NCBI GenBank assembly: GCA_947561585.1
Contig: CANNZV010000502.1
Location: 124,001 to 188,000 of the forward strand
Reading direction: 5' to 3'
Length of the DNA stretch: 64,000 nt
Origin: Caprella mutica
Taxonomy: Eukaryota > Arthropoda > Malacostraca > Amphipoda > Caprellidae
Positions within the stretch are counted from its first letter, which is position 1; every line of letters starts with the position of its first letter. This document shows positions 37,422 through 49,820 of this stretch, piece by piece. Below the pieces are notes generated by a model. The model was not told the origin of the DNA. It was given only the letters and a program-made list of their open reading frames with translations, and did no database searches. The translations under genes and the position numbers were made by a program.

Positions 37422-37540
37422 GGGTAAGTTCCAATTTATTGGAAGGTTCTTCTCTTTTAATCATGTAAGAAAATATATATAATTATATTTATTTAATATT
37501 TTTTTCTTATATAATAGACACGGTTGAACCTAACCCCATG
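37422..37540. mobile_element. Diverged palindromic MITE
   Basis: GGGTAAGTTCCAATTTATTG on the left and ACACGGTTGAACCTAACCCC on the right, with AATCATGTAAGAAAAT and TTTTTCTTATATAATAGA inside. Confidence 0.6.
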
Positions 37541-38016
37541 CAAAATAAAACTTCTTTTTTCTTCGTTACATTTCAAAATAGTTACTTTGATGATTCTGAT
37601 ATGTAATTCAAGTTTATTGTTAAAAGATATTTCATTTACTTTCTGCTCATGATAAATAATTGAGATTTCATAAATTATAAATTTATATAAGATTTCAAAT
37701 TATTATTAGGATGTAAAAAATACTTTATTTTAGCAACTATTTTCAAACAAAAAGTTATGGTGGAGATTGTATGATGTCCCATCATAATATTCATTGATTC
37801 AATGGTAAATTTATATATCGGCGTAAATAACTCATTACAAACATATTTATTAATTTAAGTGATCAATTGAATAAAATATTCACCATAATATGAACAATTT
37901 TGTTTGAGATGATTAAGTACATTGTCAAATTACAATTAAAAAACAAACAGTTAAATATTTACATAAATATTCCTTCTCTCTTTTGGCAATCACTTCAACG
38001 TATCCTTCTTTTCCAG

Positions 38017-41000
38017 ATTGCTGATGCTGAAGCTCGTGCTTGTGGCATTCGTCACTGGAGCTCCTCCCTCAATCCAATGGGACTACAATCCACCATGGCA
38101 GCCTCTTCACGAACCATGTCCATCCTGTAACACAGATATCATTGACAGCCCATTTTCAAGTTTGGAGCCTGGTGTACCAACTAAATTGTCTCCAGAAGGA
38201 GAATCGACCATCATGAAGATGGCCGTCCAGAAATTCGGGTCGCAATCACCAAGTAGTAATGATCAGAGCGTTAAGCTTGTCTATCTTCCAGAAGGAAGAT
38301 TGTCAAGCCTTAATGAGAAAGGTCTAGTTCGTATGGTTTCTTCTGAAGCTCTTCCTTCCCCAAAGGAAACTGAAATATCACTTCAAAGATATACTTCTTC
38401 AGATAAACAGAAAAGAGATCATAGAGGCCAAACTGTAAAGTCTGATGGTAGATCAAGTTCATTTCCTATGACTTTAGTAGCCGCTCAAGGAAAGGAAGCA
38501 ACTGCAAAGGAACAACTTAAATTACTTGAAGCTGCTTTGAGTTCACCATTGGCCAAAGAAATCACTGATGGAGAATTACCTAGAGTCTTCATTGCTCCAT
38601 CAAACATACCACCACCTCCTGGTTATGTTAAAATCCCCTTAGTTCCACATAAACAAGCTATGAACCCTAGGAAGCCTCTGCCATCAACTTTCTTAACCCA
38701 TAGTAATCCAAACCCTCTTCCTCCTGGATTCGTTAGACTAACCCTTCCAGAAAATGTGTCTCAAATATCACAAGAAATTCCACTCGTACAATCAAGTGTT
38801 CTAAGACAAAGAGATGTGAGAAATCAAAATTTGATTGAAAGTGCTGAGAGAGAAATACCATCACGACTGTCTCCAAATGTACGCCCAGCTGTTAATTTTG
38901 TTGCTCATGAAAATAAATCTAAGCAAATAAAAAAGAATCATCAGAAATTCCCTGGGGATGCTAGAGGAGAAATTACTTCTTTCAAATCATTCGTAGTTCC
39001 AGAATCTAATTTCTTCAACCAAAGACCTCCAACTTTCTTCCCTGGTCAAAGACCTGATGAAAATATTCAGATCAGACCAAAGGATCAAGGTCAGAAAGTT
39101 TTAATACTGAGAGACAGTAGAGATAAAATAACAGAGAAGGACCAAAGAGTGAGAAGACCTACATCTGAAGCCGAACCAGAATTCATTCGCGTAAGAGGTT
39201 TTGATGGTAAAAATACTGTGAACTTCTCACCTCCTCGGCTTTTCAGTGAGCCTAAGAGAGAAGAAAATATTCCTCATCCTGAAAGATTCAATCCCTTAAA
39301 TCATTTCGTTGGTATTCAGCAACAACAATTCTCTTCACATACGAACAGACCAACAGAATCAACGAATAAAATAAATCCAGTAAAAGTTCCTAAACATATC
39401 AATGATAATAGAAATCAGTTCAATAATCAACATAATTCACAATTTCCACCACACGAAAATGGTCGCCATCATCATTCCAGGGAAATAGATCAAAATAACG
39501 TTCGTGTCAATTCTCAAGAATTCAGAAATAAGAATGTAAGACCGAATTCACCAGAATTGAAAGAGAACAAACCAGTGCAGGGCATCCGTGTGATTCCGAA
39601 AGGAGAACCAAAAGGAAACGTTCCTCGTGATTTTGACTCCAATTTAGATACAAGGAACTTTTTCTCTAATGATGAAAATATAAATTCAGTCAAACAATCT
39701 AAGGAACCGATCAATCATTTCAATAGACCTTTTATCGGCACACCAGCAACTAAGCCATTCAGAGATGTAAAATTGGAGGGTATTCCAGCGCCTCATGATC
39801 CTCGATTCATTAAAATGATCGAAGATCAGAACAAATCCCAAAATAAATTCTCTGCAGATGAAAGAGGTGTGAATAGTTTTTCAGTCTCTACCAATGTTAA
39901 CCAAAATAGAGTAAAGAACAATCTAGTAGGAATATCACCACATTCAAAATCTACTGGTGTAAGACTGAGTGCAGGAGTTCAGATTCAAAATCCTAATACT
40001 TTTGATGGCCTGAAAAATTTGTCTAAAAAGCCAAAATTGCACAAACACGATCCCGACCACTTCATTTTCCCTGATGAAGAATCTTCTACTGTAGCACCAA
40101 GAACAACACCTTCTTCTAGACCTAAACACTTTTTCCCTCAATCCACAAATTTCCCATCAACAACTCATCGCCCTCATTTCAATTCGCCTATTCCAGTAAG
40201 AACAATTCCAGCTCAAAGATTCCCACAAAATACTCATTCACAAGAGTTTTTCCCTACTGAACGTACAGTCCAGTTTCAAAATACCTTCCCCACTCCATTT
40301 TCAACAACTCGAGAACCAATCCGTCAAACCACTTTCAAACCATTTACGCAATCACAACAACCAACTGGATCATTCAGATCAAGCACTCACAGACCTTTCA
40401 AGAGTCAAAAACCTCTTTCACAAAATGGACGTCCCTTTGTAGGGTCATCTCATTTCACTCTGAATAATGTTGGATTTGAGAATAAATTCGAAGCACCATC
40501 TCCTAGTCAAAATAATATCCCGAAAAAAACAATTCAATTACCGAAAATAACACCAAAGCCAGTAAGATTACATGAACCATTCTTGGTCAATCGTCCAAGG
40601 CAATCAATTGAAATTACAACGCCTAATGTTCAATTTGATGTTTCCAGAGGAAATAAGAATTTCATTGATTCTGGAACTAGGAAACGAATCAACAGTGTGG
40701 AAATAGTCAACACAACCCCTGAATATATTCCTACCACTGAATTCCCACTATTTGATGGCAAACCTGAAGATAACTTCGAAGATGATAGAAGAAACCTTCA
40801 TCTGCCCAGTCCACAAAAAGTGAATCTTGATGAAAGCAATTTCGTTTTCCAAGAAAGTTCTACCGAACCAATTCTTCGAACAACTGAACCATCTAAAACT
40901 ATTACACCTATTAGAGTCACAACTTTCAAACCTAAGTTCCGATTCAACGTAGGTAAACCAATTCTAGATTCTGTATCTGAAATTATAACATCAAAAGATA

Positions 41001-42077
41001 TATCTACCACAGAGAATCCTATCAAAGTAGATGATGCATCTACTCTGTTCCCTTCATTCTCTGAAGTTCGTAAGCGACAGCGATTCAACAAGAAAACAGA
41101 AACCGCAAGTAGAGGTTCCGAAAGTGGAAGCCGTAAAACAGAACCGGGCGTTTTTGGAAGGCGTATTCGTCCAAGATTCCGAAAAGTTGGTGCGAATGAC
41201 AAATCTTCTGTAGATGCCAAATCATTTAATGGAAAATCAACAACTGAAGCTTCTTTCAAATCTAGGCTGAATGTTTCAAATAGAGTAAGAAACAGGCATA
41301 GAGGACGTTTCAGGTCAACCACTCCAGCTTCAAGTACAGTGGTTGATGACACTGAAAATGAAGATAAACTTACTAAATCTAAACTTGACAGCGCTAGTAA
41401 TAAAGAGACTGCTATTACAGAAAAGTCAGTTAAAGAAAATTCAAGTGTATCGAGGAATAGACCTAACTTTCCAAGAGGCGCACTGAAGCGACGCCCTGGA
41501 GCATGTAGAAGACCTAACTGCTTAAGGAAGAGGAGGAGGCGTTTAAGGCAACGTACAACAACCAAGAAACCATTTACTGAAAATGAAAATCCAGTTGTTG
41601 CTGACCCCGACCCTCCTATTCGCTTCATTGATGATAATTCATTCGTTGGAGAAGAATCTGCAAGAGTTGAGGTTGTGAGACCATTTGAGAACATCTTTGC
41701 ATCTGAAAGGGAAGTGACAGTGTCTTCACCTGAACAAATTCCTACGACAACAATTGCAAACGAAGTTACATCTTTCATTCAGCCTGAGAATTCAGCAAGG
41801 TCAACTGAAGAGCTAAAGGTATTTGACTTGGCACATAAGAGTATGGATAAAATTTCATTCAGTGACGAGACAGAAACTCCCGACTCTTTTGATATTAGAG
41901 AGACAGACTCTTTGACCAATTCAGACGAACAAGAGACAATCAAACAGACAGTTACTAAAAGCCAGGACATTCCAGTACATTATTCTTCTGATTCTTCTGA
42001 CAGTAGAGATCATGATCTAGATTCAGTTGCTTTAGAAACCAACACCTCGAAATTGCCTGAAGCCCCACGTTTCAAAA
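38017..42077 (+). CDS. Exon A of the secreted low-complexity protein
   Basis: One uninterrupted frame of about 1,350 codons, unusually long for this AT-rich window. Codon use is balanced and serine, proline, asparagine and arginine are abundant. It is bounded by an acceptor at 38015-38016 and a donor GTAAAT at 42078. The reading frame runs only 17 bases past the donor before TGA, as expected of intron sequence. The long opposite-strand frame at 40798-41778 is a shadow. Confidence 0.85.
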
Positions 42078-42915
42078 GTAAATTAGATGAATGAATTAAT
42101 TGTTATACAACTGGGAAAATGATGAATTTTAATTAAAGTAAGCTTTTAAATTTGATTTGATTATAACAATGATCTAAATTTCAAGATACTGTTATATATA
42201 TGTCAATTTGAACCATCTATTAGGAATAAAAATAATGAATATTTTATGATATATGAGAAACTGTTTAGCAGTAGATGAATTAAAAAAATTCTAAATATTT
42301 TTATTCCTTTCAGGAGGTCATGGAATCCCAAACAGAACCTTCATCCGTGCTCTAGAATTAGAAAATACCCCTCTTGATGTTCAGTACGAATCACCAAACA
42401 ATCAACCACTTCCCAAAGAAGATACGGTAACTACCAAACATGTAAATGTAGCAACAGATGGCAACTATGACGAAGATGCCAGCAAACGAATTTTTGATTT
42501 AAATCCCAGAGCGTTCAGAAGTGTCGAAGACGGTTTAAGATTAGCTCAAGAAGCTCAACGACCTGTTCTTGAGTATTATGATGAATCTGTCACGACTGAT
42601 GAATCGATTGATGCATTTCTTGACGAAACAACTCTCGAAAATCTAGTTGAAATCACATCTGAATCGTATCTAGAACCAATTTCAACCACCACAGAAAATT
42701 CGAAACTTTCTAGCACGACTGCAATGGAACCAATGATTATAACTGCTTCTACTGTATACAAAGAGGAACAAAATTCTGAAGTTTCCACCAGAACTCGTAC
42801 TGATAAAGAAACTAAAGTTTTGGGTCATTCCACTGTTTTGGAAGTAAGATCATCGCAACCGAAAGTTTGTTTTTCGAATGGAAAATGTATTTTGACGGGT
42901 AACTACAAGAAATAA
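38017..42915 (+). CDS. Secreted low-complexity Pro/Ser/Thr/Asn/Arg-rich protein, cuticle or matrix candidate (two visible coding exons)
   Basis: Two exons join in phase. Exon A runs from an acceptor (polypyrimidine then CAG ending 38016) to 42077, and its donor GTAAAT leaves one base of a codon. Exon B begins 42314 after TTTCAG with two bases, so the junction codon is AGA (Arg). The stop is at 42913-42915. The start is either ATG 38024 or lies in an unseen upstream exon, because exon A begins with an acceptor. The N-terminus (MLKLVLVAFVTGAPP) is a short signal peptide. The protein, about 1,550 residues, is almost all disordered. It has two similar Pro-Pro-Gly-Tyr/Phe-Val motifs near residues 205 and 235, Thr/Pro-rich stretches at about 690-800, a very basic segment with two cysteines near residue 1160, and an acidic Ser/Thr-rich tail. 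Cysteines come in pairs (near residue 33, near 1160, and at the C-terminus, CFSNGKC). I do not recognise the family. A cuticle or extracellular-matrix role is inferred from composition only. If the intron is retained, translation stops at 42094. Confidence 0.85.
42314..42915 (+). CDS. Exon B (C-terminal) of the secreted low-complexity protein
   Basis: The exon opens after a TTTATTCCTTTCAG acceptor. It encodes about 200 residues starting GHGIPNRTFIRALELENTP, then an acidic Thr/Ser-rich stretch, and ends with CFSNGKCILTGNYKK and a stop. Composition matches exon A (TTTEN, STT and EEQ runs). The 236-base intron 42078-42313 is AT-rich. Confidence 0.8.
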
Positions 42916-43310
42916 CCAGTACTGAAATATAACTTGTGGTTAATTCAATTGTAAATATTTCAAAATCAACAAAATAAGCATTGTTTAACTGAATTTAAAT
43001 CTTACCCATTACGTTCGATCATTATTTATTATTGTTTTAGGATATATATTTTATATTTCTTATTTAATTATATATGATGTAAATATTTATTTTATATTTA
43101 GGAAATAGTAATATTTCTTTTTTAAATGTTTCTAGAGTAACTAATAAGTTATTCTTCTTTTATAGTTTATATTTTTAGACATATATAGGTGCCATTTCGT
43201 GAACTGTAATTCAATGTAACTTTTTTAAAACCTTATCAAAATTTTGTACAAATATACATTATGTTTGATTCGAATTTTATTCTAATTCTTGCTTTATCAG
43301 CCCTTTAGAG

Positions 43311-43362
43311 CAAGTGCTGAGTTATCGGACTGTTCCACATGTTCGATCATATAAGAAAAAAT
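43311..43362 (+). mobile_element. Left half of a palindromic MITE
   Basis: GTGCTGAGTTATCGGACTGT then CGATCATATAAGAAAAAAT-like text. The right half may be at 46125-46182, with the intervening 2.7 kb made of nested repeats. Confidence 0.6.
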
Positions 43363-43404
43363 GATATGACCATTTAATTCAAGAAAATCTAAGTAATGAT
43401 TACC

Positions 43405-44865
43405 TTTGAAAATTTGCAGAGGGTTATATTTTACCCAGCATTTATTTATTGATTTATTTTTCATCTTGTCATTCACATAACTGAAAATATACAAAAATTT
43501 TGCATTAGATCTCAGAACAGGAAGGGCAGAAATACAATTGGAGTATTTACTATATTTAATTTGACTAGCCCTAACTGTACAAGATTAACTAATAGCCTAC
43601 CTAAATTACCTATATAAATTATCTATAATTAAATTCCAGCCATCCTCTCTCTCTGTGCCGTTCAAGGTATCCTAGTCTGAAATAACAAAGTAGGTATTTA
43701 AATTTTAATAGAAATAAAATGGCTACATGTAAATAAGTTTAGTGCAACTTTTTTGGAGGAAGTGCATCACTCTAATGTTGCACCTCACTCCTAGCTGGTG
43801 GTTAGTGACAATCTATTTGTTAACAATTCCACAAGGTGACTAAACTAATATGTAGATAAAGATCGCTCAAGCCTCTCACCTATTAGGAAGTCCAGTGCAC
43901 CCAAATACACGTGGAAGAAACCGTGGTCAGTCCAGTCTAGTCGCCCTCTCTCTCCGCATTCCAGAGGCTCAGGCTTGTAGTCCGATATCCGCCAGGGGTT
44001 ATTTAGGATCGGTGTCTATAATTCCAAGAGGTTTTTTAGGGTTCCGTATCCGAAATCCGACAGAGGTTATTTTAGGATCAGTGTCCCAAATCCTCCAGTG
44101 GGTTTAGATTCGGATTTCACCGTACCAGGGATAAACATGCGGAATAAGGGCCAATATTAGTTAGGATTCAAATATAGAAGAGCTTGGTTGGTGGTGACGT
44201 GAGGCGCTACGCACTGTTATGTGTGCACAGTGATGGCCAGGTGAGAAATGCTGGAGTCTCAATCCAGATCAATGAATACAGTTTATTTATGAGGCTTGAG
44301 CGCTATAATGACGTCGTCACCACCACCAGCAAGTTGATGTTCATATATTTAACGAATTAATGTTGAATTTTAGAACAGAAAAAGTGTTTAACCAAATTGC
44401 CTGACATTTTGTAAAACGATTGGTAAATGTGTCCAGTGATCTTCTGGTAGAATTTTGGGAGCGACCCGGTCAAAGGTCAAGGTCATGGTCATTCATAACT
44501 CAAAATGTATTGAACCATATTGCAAGAAACTTGGTGGGACGATCATGATCAATATACAGGAACCCTTTTGTTAGATTTTGGGAGGGATTAGGTCAAAGGT
44601 CAAGGTCATTTGTAGCTCAATATCTCAAAAAGTATCCTACCTAATTATCTGAAATTTGATATGACGATTGGCCAATGTCCATGAACCATCAGGTAGAATT
44701 TTGGAAGCGATCTGGTCAAAGGTCAATGTTAACTTTATAACTCAAAAAGTATTGAACCATATTGCGTGAAACATGGTATGACGATTGGTCACTATCCAGT
44801 CACCAGTTTTTTAGATTTTGGGAGAGAACGGGTCAAAGCTGCGGCGAAGGTATACGCGCTCTACC
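43405..44865 (+). repeat. Dispersed repeat with nuclear-receptor-like half-sites, expanded copy
   Basis: It opens like the 1030 and 47425 copies (GATTACCTTTGAAAATTTGC, TTTATTTATTGATTTATTTT, CATAACTGAAAATA). After an inserted segment (43863-44313) it continues at about 44370 with AAAAAGTGTTTAACCAAATT. Roughly four units of about 120 bases follow, each with TTTTGG.AG and GGTCAAAGGTCA. It ends GCGGCGAAGGTATACGCGCT. Confidence 0.7.
43863..44313. mobile_element. TIR-like segment with CGCTCAAGCCTC ends
   Basis: CGCTCAAGCCTCTCAC on the left and TATGAGGCTTGAGCGCTATA on the right. Inside are degenerate repeats with GGTTATTTAGGATC, GGTTTTTTAGGGTTCC and GGTTATTTTAGGATC. Confidence 0.5.
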
Positions 44866-46105
44866 GGGTACTAAGAAAACTGCCACTGGGAAGATTGCCA
44901 CTGTGGGAAATTGCCATTGTGGGAAAATTGCCAATGGGAAAATTGCCACTGTGGGAAAATTAGCACCCAGAAAATCTCCACTATAATATACATTGACATT
45001 CAAACTATTAAAAATATAATAGTCTACAAAATACAAACAAAATAACTTAGTAAGCTTGGTAATTAGTGTTAATAAATGGGATGAATTTTCAAGTTTGCCA
45101 ATAGAATGTAAAGTTAGATAGGATACTAATTACTTTAGGTTCTGAATCATAGGGAATTTCGGGATTAAAATATTTATATCCCTACCTACTAAATAGTAAA
45201 CAAATGGAGAGAGCAGTTTTCAGCAGAATATTCTGGAGTTAATACGATTGGTAGAAGATTAAATTTAGTTAGAAGAGGCAGATGTGTTTAGAATATAAGG
45301 GATCTTTTCTGAAATTGCCACTTATATGATGTATATATGATATCAATGATATTTACATAGTTATTTGTACATAAAATAATTTATTTCATTCACTATTATG
45401 TGATAAAGTAATTTATTACATAAATTGAGGTCATATTGCATAAATTACAAAGTAATCAATTCATTTCTAATCAATTAATTGCTAATTAACTTATTTTGTC
45501 ATTAATTTATTATTTATATTTATTTATAAAGTAATTTATTCGATATATCTTTTCTTCTTCTTCAGTTGTTCCAAACTGATCTTAACGATGCCATGGTTGA
45601 TCAGGCTTGTAAATGCTCTGGAAATAAATGAAATGGTAATTTATGAATAACTTATACTCTGTGAACTTGAAACCATACATACAGAATTTATTTTCTATTT
45701 TTGAAATGGTAGGCCGATTTCAGAAAAGATTCATTATAACGAACAAAAAGACAAATACAAGGAACCCCGGAGTAGAAGGGAGACAAGCAGCTGACTAAGG
45801 AAACATAGTTACTGCTTGCTAGTTTGGTGATCATAGTTAGGAAAAATAAGTTATACAAGATTGAGAAAGGGACGCAATCCACAACATCTACATTTGCGGT
45901 TAAAAAAGAGAAACTTAGAAATAGAATGAAGGCTATATATAGATATTTGTTAGTTTGAATATTAATGTGTATTATAGTGGCAATTTTCCTCCGTGGCAAT
46001 TTTCCGGATAGCAATTTTCCCACAGTGGCAATTTTCTCACAGTGGCAATTTTCCCAGTGGAAGTTTTCCCAGTGGCAATTTTCCGCGCACTGCTGTCTCA
46101 AATGC
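44862..46105. mobile_element. Foldback-like insertion with inverted arrays of GCCACTGTGGGAAAATT
   Basis: 44870-44985 has tandem TTGCCACTGTGGGAAAATTG units. 45975-46085 has the reverse, CAATTTTCCCACAGTGGCAA. The segment sits in the tail of the repeat above: GCGCTCTACCGGGT at 44860 resumes as TGCACGCAATCTAGTTATTA at 46101, whereas the 47.7-kb copy reads straight through (CTCTACCGAGTGCACATAAT). Confidence 0.65.
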
Positions 46106-46124
46106 ACGCAATCTAGTTATTACG

Positions 46125-46182
46125 TATTTTTCTCTTATATGGTCGAAAATGTGGAACCGTCCGATAACTCGAAACTTATTCT
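46125..46182 (+). mobile_element. Right half of a palindromic MITE
   Basis: TCTTATATGGTCGAAAATGT followed by GGAACCGTCCGATAACTCGA, the right-hand end of the family. Confidence 0.7.
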
Positions 46183-46189
46183 AGATTTC

Positions 46190-47420
46190 AATAAGAATGC
46201 AATTGAAAAATAAATATTTTAAATTCCTAAATATTCATTGAATTTAAGTACGTATAATTTTTTTATAACTTATGTTCAATAATTAACAAAAATAATGCAT
46301 TATAGGTATCACAAACACAATTCAATATGAATATACAGGACCATGAACATTTAACACATATCTAAAAATATTTTGCAGTTATCCCTCTAAAAGTTTTCTA
46401 TAAATTTTCTTCTCATAGAAAACTTTACTTCCTTAACTTCGATAGAAATAAACTCTACTTGAATATCACTCATTTCTATTTTAATCTATTTATTCAAATT
46501 AGTGAAATTACTTGTTTATGATTATCTACTTTGAAAAGGCTATCAAAAATATATTATTTATAGGCAATTATGTTAATTATTTTATATTATTTTAGAGCTC
46601 TCTAAATTATTACAGGAAAAAATCTTTTAATTCACATATTAATATGGATTCTGTCTGTCTGTCCGTCACACGAGAAACCTGATAATACGCTTGGCAAGCA
46701 GCTGGTAACATGGATAATAATTATTTTGATATCAGTTTAATTAAGAGTTTCAATAGTTAAATTAAATTATGTATTATTCAGTTTAAAATAAAGGAGTAGA
46801 AGCGGAGTCATAGAAAATAATTATTATAAAAATTGAACTACGATAGTGTCCATGAAATGGATATGCTAAAATGATGTTATTTTTGACGGGATGCGCACAC
46901 TGGTAAAAAGTTTTTTTTAATCAATAATGGGTTTGTAATAAATATAAAAATATGGAAGTTGAAATAGTGATCAGTTTGAATAAAGTAGAGAATTGCAAAA
47001 ATATAAATCCATACCTATTTTATCCTTCAATAATTCTGTACTTCATAACCTTGATTCAATTTCATTACTAATTCGTATGATACATCCTAAATAATCCAAA
47101 TGGATTAGTATAAAAACTATTAAAACGTAGGTGATAAAATACAGGTTATTATTTCTAACACTTGTGTATTTTTATTTAGTATGAAGATAATTTGTTCCAA
47201 TGGGAATAGAATCACTTGGAGCAAAAACTTCCTGTTTAACAATTTACATTAATTTAGTGATTAAATATATTTGGTGGGTAACTATAGTAATTAGGTGTAA
47301 ATGAAGGCATTAGAAGACATGTTGCTACGAAGCAGATTGTGCCTTGAAAGTAAATTCTTTCCAGTTAATACAAATCTACGGTATTTGTTGACTGATTTTT
47401 TACCATTTAAAGAGTGAATT
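46190..47420. other. AT-rich DNA, nothing recognised
   Basis: No open frame or clear repeat. Confidence 0.5.
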
Positions 47421-47424
47421 AAGT

Positions 47425-47755
47425 TTCTAATTACTTTCGCAGAATGCAGAAAGTTATTTATTTATTTATCATCTTGTTATTCGCATAACTGAAAAAGTGT
47501 TCAACCAAATTGCCTGAAATTTGGTGAAACGATTGGTCCATGTCCAGTGACCTTCTGATAGAATTTTGGGAGAGACCTGGTCAAAGGTCAAGGTCATGGT
47601 CATTTATAACTCAAAAAGTATTGTACCATATTCCATGAAATTTGTGGGACGATTGGTTATTATCCAGTTAGCAGTTTATTAAAATTTGGGAGAGAACGGG
47701 TCAAATCGGCGGCGAAGGTATGTGCTCTACCGAGTGCACATAATCTAGTTAATGA
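47425..47755 (+). repeat. Dispersed repeat with nuclear-receptor-like half-sites, compact copy
   Basis: It begins ATTACTTTCGCAGAATGCAG, has TTATTTATTTATCATCTTG and CGCATAACTGAAAAAGTGTT, then GGTCAAAGGTCAAGGTCATG at 47579. It ends GGCGGCGAAGGTATGTGCTC and ACCGAGTGCACATAATCTAG. It has about two internal units. Confidence 0.8.
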
Positions 47756-48340
47756 TGAACTCACAGCATATAACTTTTTATTCGAATTTTTCTCTCAATT
47801 TTGAGATATTGAGCATGTTCTGAAACTTAGTTAGAGCTTGCGAGTCAAAATTTCTGGCGAGAATTCAAATTAATATTTTCGGATACTGGATAATTCAATC
47901 AGTGAACTAGATTTTCTATCAAATTGTAGGCTCACATTTCAATTTTCATTTCAATCTGTTCAACAATAAACGTTAACATTTCACTCTGTTCATACTTTTC
48001 AATAATGAAGTCACACGAAGATTCCAAACTTTTCTGATTTATTCAATTTCATGGACACTTTCGTCTCAAAATTCTTCATATTGAACGATGGGGAGTGAAG
48101 GTCCGTGGATTATAATCATAAAAACAGTAAACAGAATATTTGTGTTCAACACTGCCAGACGTGTGAAATATATTTTATTGGGGAAAATGATCGAGATTGA
48201 AAGTGGTAACAAAATCTATTCATCACGGACAGATTTTTCCACAGAAAATACATATTTATTTCGATGATTATCTCAAATTTTTAATTCATAATTCAATAAA
48301 TTACCTATATATATAAATTCAATAAATTGCCTATATATCA

Positions 48341-48645
48341 GGGTACAGTGACTTATAGGGTATGGTAATCAGCTGATCGAATCTAGCTTGACGTGACCAC
48401 AGGGTGACTGTGAAAATGGTAACTCTGACCACACTTTGAAACATGGGACAACCTACTTAAATATAGTCACGTATAAATTTAATTTTTTTCTTATCAATTA
48501 CTAACTAGGTATTGGTTAAATTGTATTTCCATTATTTTTTTCCTTAATTGTTATTCATAGGAACTACAATTTAGCAGTTAACTAGCATGCACTAGTTAAG
48601 GCTCCTAGGTAGCATATGTTCAAGACCCTATTTTTTACAGATAAG
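48341..48645 (+). repeat. Left arm of a 3.4-kb inverted-repeat structure
   Basis: It runs from CAGGGTACAGTGACTTATAG through GGTATGGTAATCAGCTGATC to CTAGGTAGCATATGTTCAAG. The reverse complement occurs at 51503-51785 along its whole length with scattered differences. Confidence 0.88.
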
Positions 48646-49461
48646 TAAAAGAAAAACACATCTGAATTATATCTATATGGCATACCTAATTTCAATGTAC
48701 GAAATATGACATTTTATTCCTCAAGTTTCGATATTTGGCTGAGAGTCAGAGAATAACATTTCACATTATTATATTCGAATTCAGAATCTGTCACTCTGTC
48801 ACGATATACCAAACTTCAAAACCGACCACCAGAAACTTCAATGTCTGCAACTTATGAGATTTCGGCAACTTGTCATATGCGGAAACAAGTTAGAACGATG
48901 GCGTTCACTGGAACATGACATGTGAATTGCAACATGAAGTGGGTAGAGATTGAAACATGTCTAATTCGTATTATATATAACTTTTAAATTATACTGAAAA
49001 ACTTTTTTATAATATTTTCTATGTGGATAAAAATATTTTTAAATATATGTTCAAATCAGTTTTTATAAAAACAGCTCAAACAGTTCACAGGTTTCGGTAA
49101 TTGAATATAGTTATACCTAAGCCATTAAATATTAAATGATTAATACAATGGCTATTATACGTCAAAGGGTAAAGACTGAATTATTTTCATCCCTTAGATA
49201 TCAGTTTTCAAAAGCAAAGTAAATAACTAATTACCATAAAATTAAAGCAGTTACTTTACCTATTTCCCATATGGTATACGTGTGTGTTTTCAGTGGGTAA
49301 AGTATCTATCTAGTGCAAACATCAGCTAAAAAGATCTCTGTTGTTTTTCAATCAGACAAACCCATATTGTGAAAACAGAGAAAGAGGAAATGGCTGAAAT
49401 ACTGACTTGTTTTATACTAAAACAACAATTAAATCTTAAAATTTTAGGTGTTAAAATATTG

Positions 49462-49820
49462 GGTAAATTCCAAGTTATCGTCCCTAATTGATTTAGAGAT
49501 GGTAACTTGGAAGGGGGAATCGTAAATAAATAATTTTCTTATAATGATAACCATTTAAAAACAAAAGCAAAAGTATATAATTATATTTCTAAACAATATT
49601 CTTTATTTTGCTGAATTCCAATTTCAAGTATTCCACTTTGGTATTATTTGTATATGTTATAGTTGAGATAGATACTAGATTTTCCATCAATCAAAATTTA
49701 TTAGTGCAATATATTTCAAACAGATAAAAGGTAATTAAATTTCAGAAAAATTAATTCAAAAATACCCCCTTCCTAGTTCCCGTCCCTAAATGAAATAGGG
49801 ACGTGAACTAGGAATTCACC
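49462..49820. mobile_element. 360-bp MITE whose terminal repeats are themselves hairpins
   Basis: The left 60 bases and the reverse complement of the right 60 match (GGTAAATTCCAAGTTATCG versus GGTGAATTCCTAGTTCACG). Each end also folds on itself: CCAAGTTA with TAACTTGG on the left, CCTAGTTCCCGTCCCTA with TAGGGACGTGAACTAGG on the right. Confidence 0.8.

Larger units (their letters stand above)
35010..38016. other. Intergenic and upstream region of the 38-kb gene
   Basis: No convincing exon. A 5' exon of the 38-kb gene may lie here. A diverged palindromic MITE lies at 37422-37540. Confidence 0.4.

Noticed and set aside
40798..41778. 326-codon minus-strand frame
   Set aside because: Shadow of the long plus-strand exon. 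Its composition is the complement of a Ser/Arg/Thr-rich coding sequence and it has no splice or start support.
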